A stretch of 8,348 nucleotides of DNA from Saprospiraceae bacterium (GTDB lineage: Bacteria; Bacteroidota; Bacteroidia; Bacteroidales; JAIPBB01), in NCBI GenBank assembly GCA_021739805.1, contig JAIPBB010000242.1:1-8348 (forward strand), written 5' to 3'. Under the pieces are notes generated by a model, which saw only the letters and a program-made list of their open reading frames with translations, had not been told where the DNA came from and ran no database searches. This document shows, piece by piece, positions 7,915-8,348 of this stretch. Position numbers and translations under genes: made by a program. The stretch's first letter is position 1, and each line of letters starts with the position of its first letter.

Positions 7915-7955
7915 TTATACATTATTATATTATAAAGACAATAAATAGTTTCTTC

Positions 7956-8342
7956 TTAGTCAGGCAATACTTCATCCCAATACTGCCATTCGTTTTCATA
8001 TTCGTCGTAGATGTTAATATGCCAAACTTTTTTGATGTGTTCTTTAAGTAGTTTTTCTGCTCTAATGCTTGTTTCAAGGTGAACAATATCTTCGTTTTTT
8101 AATTCAAGATGAAGATCCCAAACACTATAGCCACGTCCCCTTATGTTTCCAATATAGGTTCTCTTTATTTCGTTTTTTGAAAAATGGTAATTGCTGCCTA
8201 TGAAATATTTAGTTTTTGAAATTCCTTTGTCTTTATCAAATTCAATTTTATAGCAAAGATTATTCAATGGCCATACAAAAGCTATTAGAAGTATTGGAAT
8301 CATGAAAAAATAAAATACACACCCATCGGATATTCTATCCAT
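7956..8342 (-). CDS. Hypothetical membrane-anchored protein, possibly 5'-truncated
   Basis: I do not recognise this gene. The visible 128 residues start with one hydrophobic segment (about residues 8-27, rich in Phe, Ile and Leu), followed by a roughly 100-residue soluble part of alternating strands and a terminal helix. The soluble part has the look of a small beta-sandwich such as the bacterial PH-like domains found after membrane helices, but this is only a shape impression. The C-terminus is rich in acidic and aromatic residues (YDEYENEWQYWDEVLPD). The ATG at 8340-8342 is the first visible start, but the frame stays open through the last two codons of the window, so the true start and perhaps another membrane helix may lie beyond it. 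It converges on parE. As a coding region it is likely because of its length and coherent architecture. Confidence 0.68.
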   Translation of the reverse strand: MDRISDGCVFYFFMIPILLIAFVWPLNNLCYKIEFDKDKGISKTKYFIGSNYHFSKNEIKRTYIGNIRGRGYSVWDLHLELKNEDIVHLETSIRAEKLLKEHIKKVWHINIYDEYENEWQYWDEVLPD

Positions 8343-8348
8343 CTTTTC

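Noticed and set aside
1..8348. A new multi-gene defence or biosynthetic system
   Set aside because: The genes are unrelated housekeeping or accessory functions with wide spacing and no shared operon, and no combination suggests a joint system.

Overview
The window looks like an AT-rich chromosomal segment from a member of the Bacteroidetes (Bacteroidota), probably of the Bacteroidales type. The grounds are a ParE-type topoisomerase subunit with the EGDSASG form typical of that phylum, a prolyl oligopeptidase with a lipoprotein signal peptide, near absence of Shine-Dalgarno sites, several TAnnTTTG boxes like the Bacteroidetes -7 promoter element, and a dispersed palindromic repeat of a kind common in these genomes. 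This is an inference from gene content; no rRNA or other species-level marker is present.

Layout, left to right. On the minus strand (24-2133) lies a prolyl oligopeptidase gene (peptidase family S9A) broken by a single extra C in a five-C run (plus-strand GGGGG, 688-692). Restoring the frame gives a full 702-residue enzyme with Ser553, Asp637 and His672. A 418-base divergent intergenic region (2134-2551) holds short 8-bp tandem repeats and an imperfect palindromic repeat (2405-2497). Then on the plus strand: a 300-residue cytoplasmic protein made of about ten degenerate YDxxGN repeats of 24-27 residues (2552-3454), a fold-type IV PLP enzyme (3565-4386), a stand-alone response-regulator receiver domain (4574-4987), tRNA pseudouridine synthase TruA with a TTG start (5141-5896), and topoisomerase IV subunit B, ParE (6027-7889). 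A minus-strand, possibly 5'-truncated membrane protein (7956-8342) converges on parE.

The genes do not form an evident pathway. The plus-strand genes are separated by 110-187 bases, several with their own candidate -7 box, so they read as individually transcribed housekeeping and accessory genes rather than one operon. I do not see a defence system, mobile element, secondary-metabolite cluster or other new multi-gene system here. The points most worth a second look are the precise one-base lesion in the oligopeptidase, the regular YDxxGN repeat protein of unknown function, and the palindromic repeat in its upstream region.
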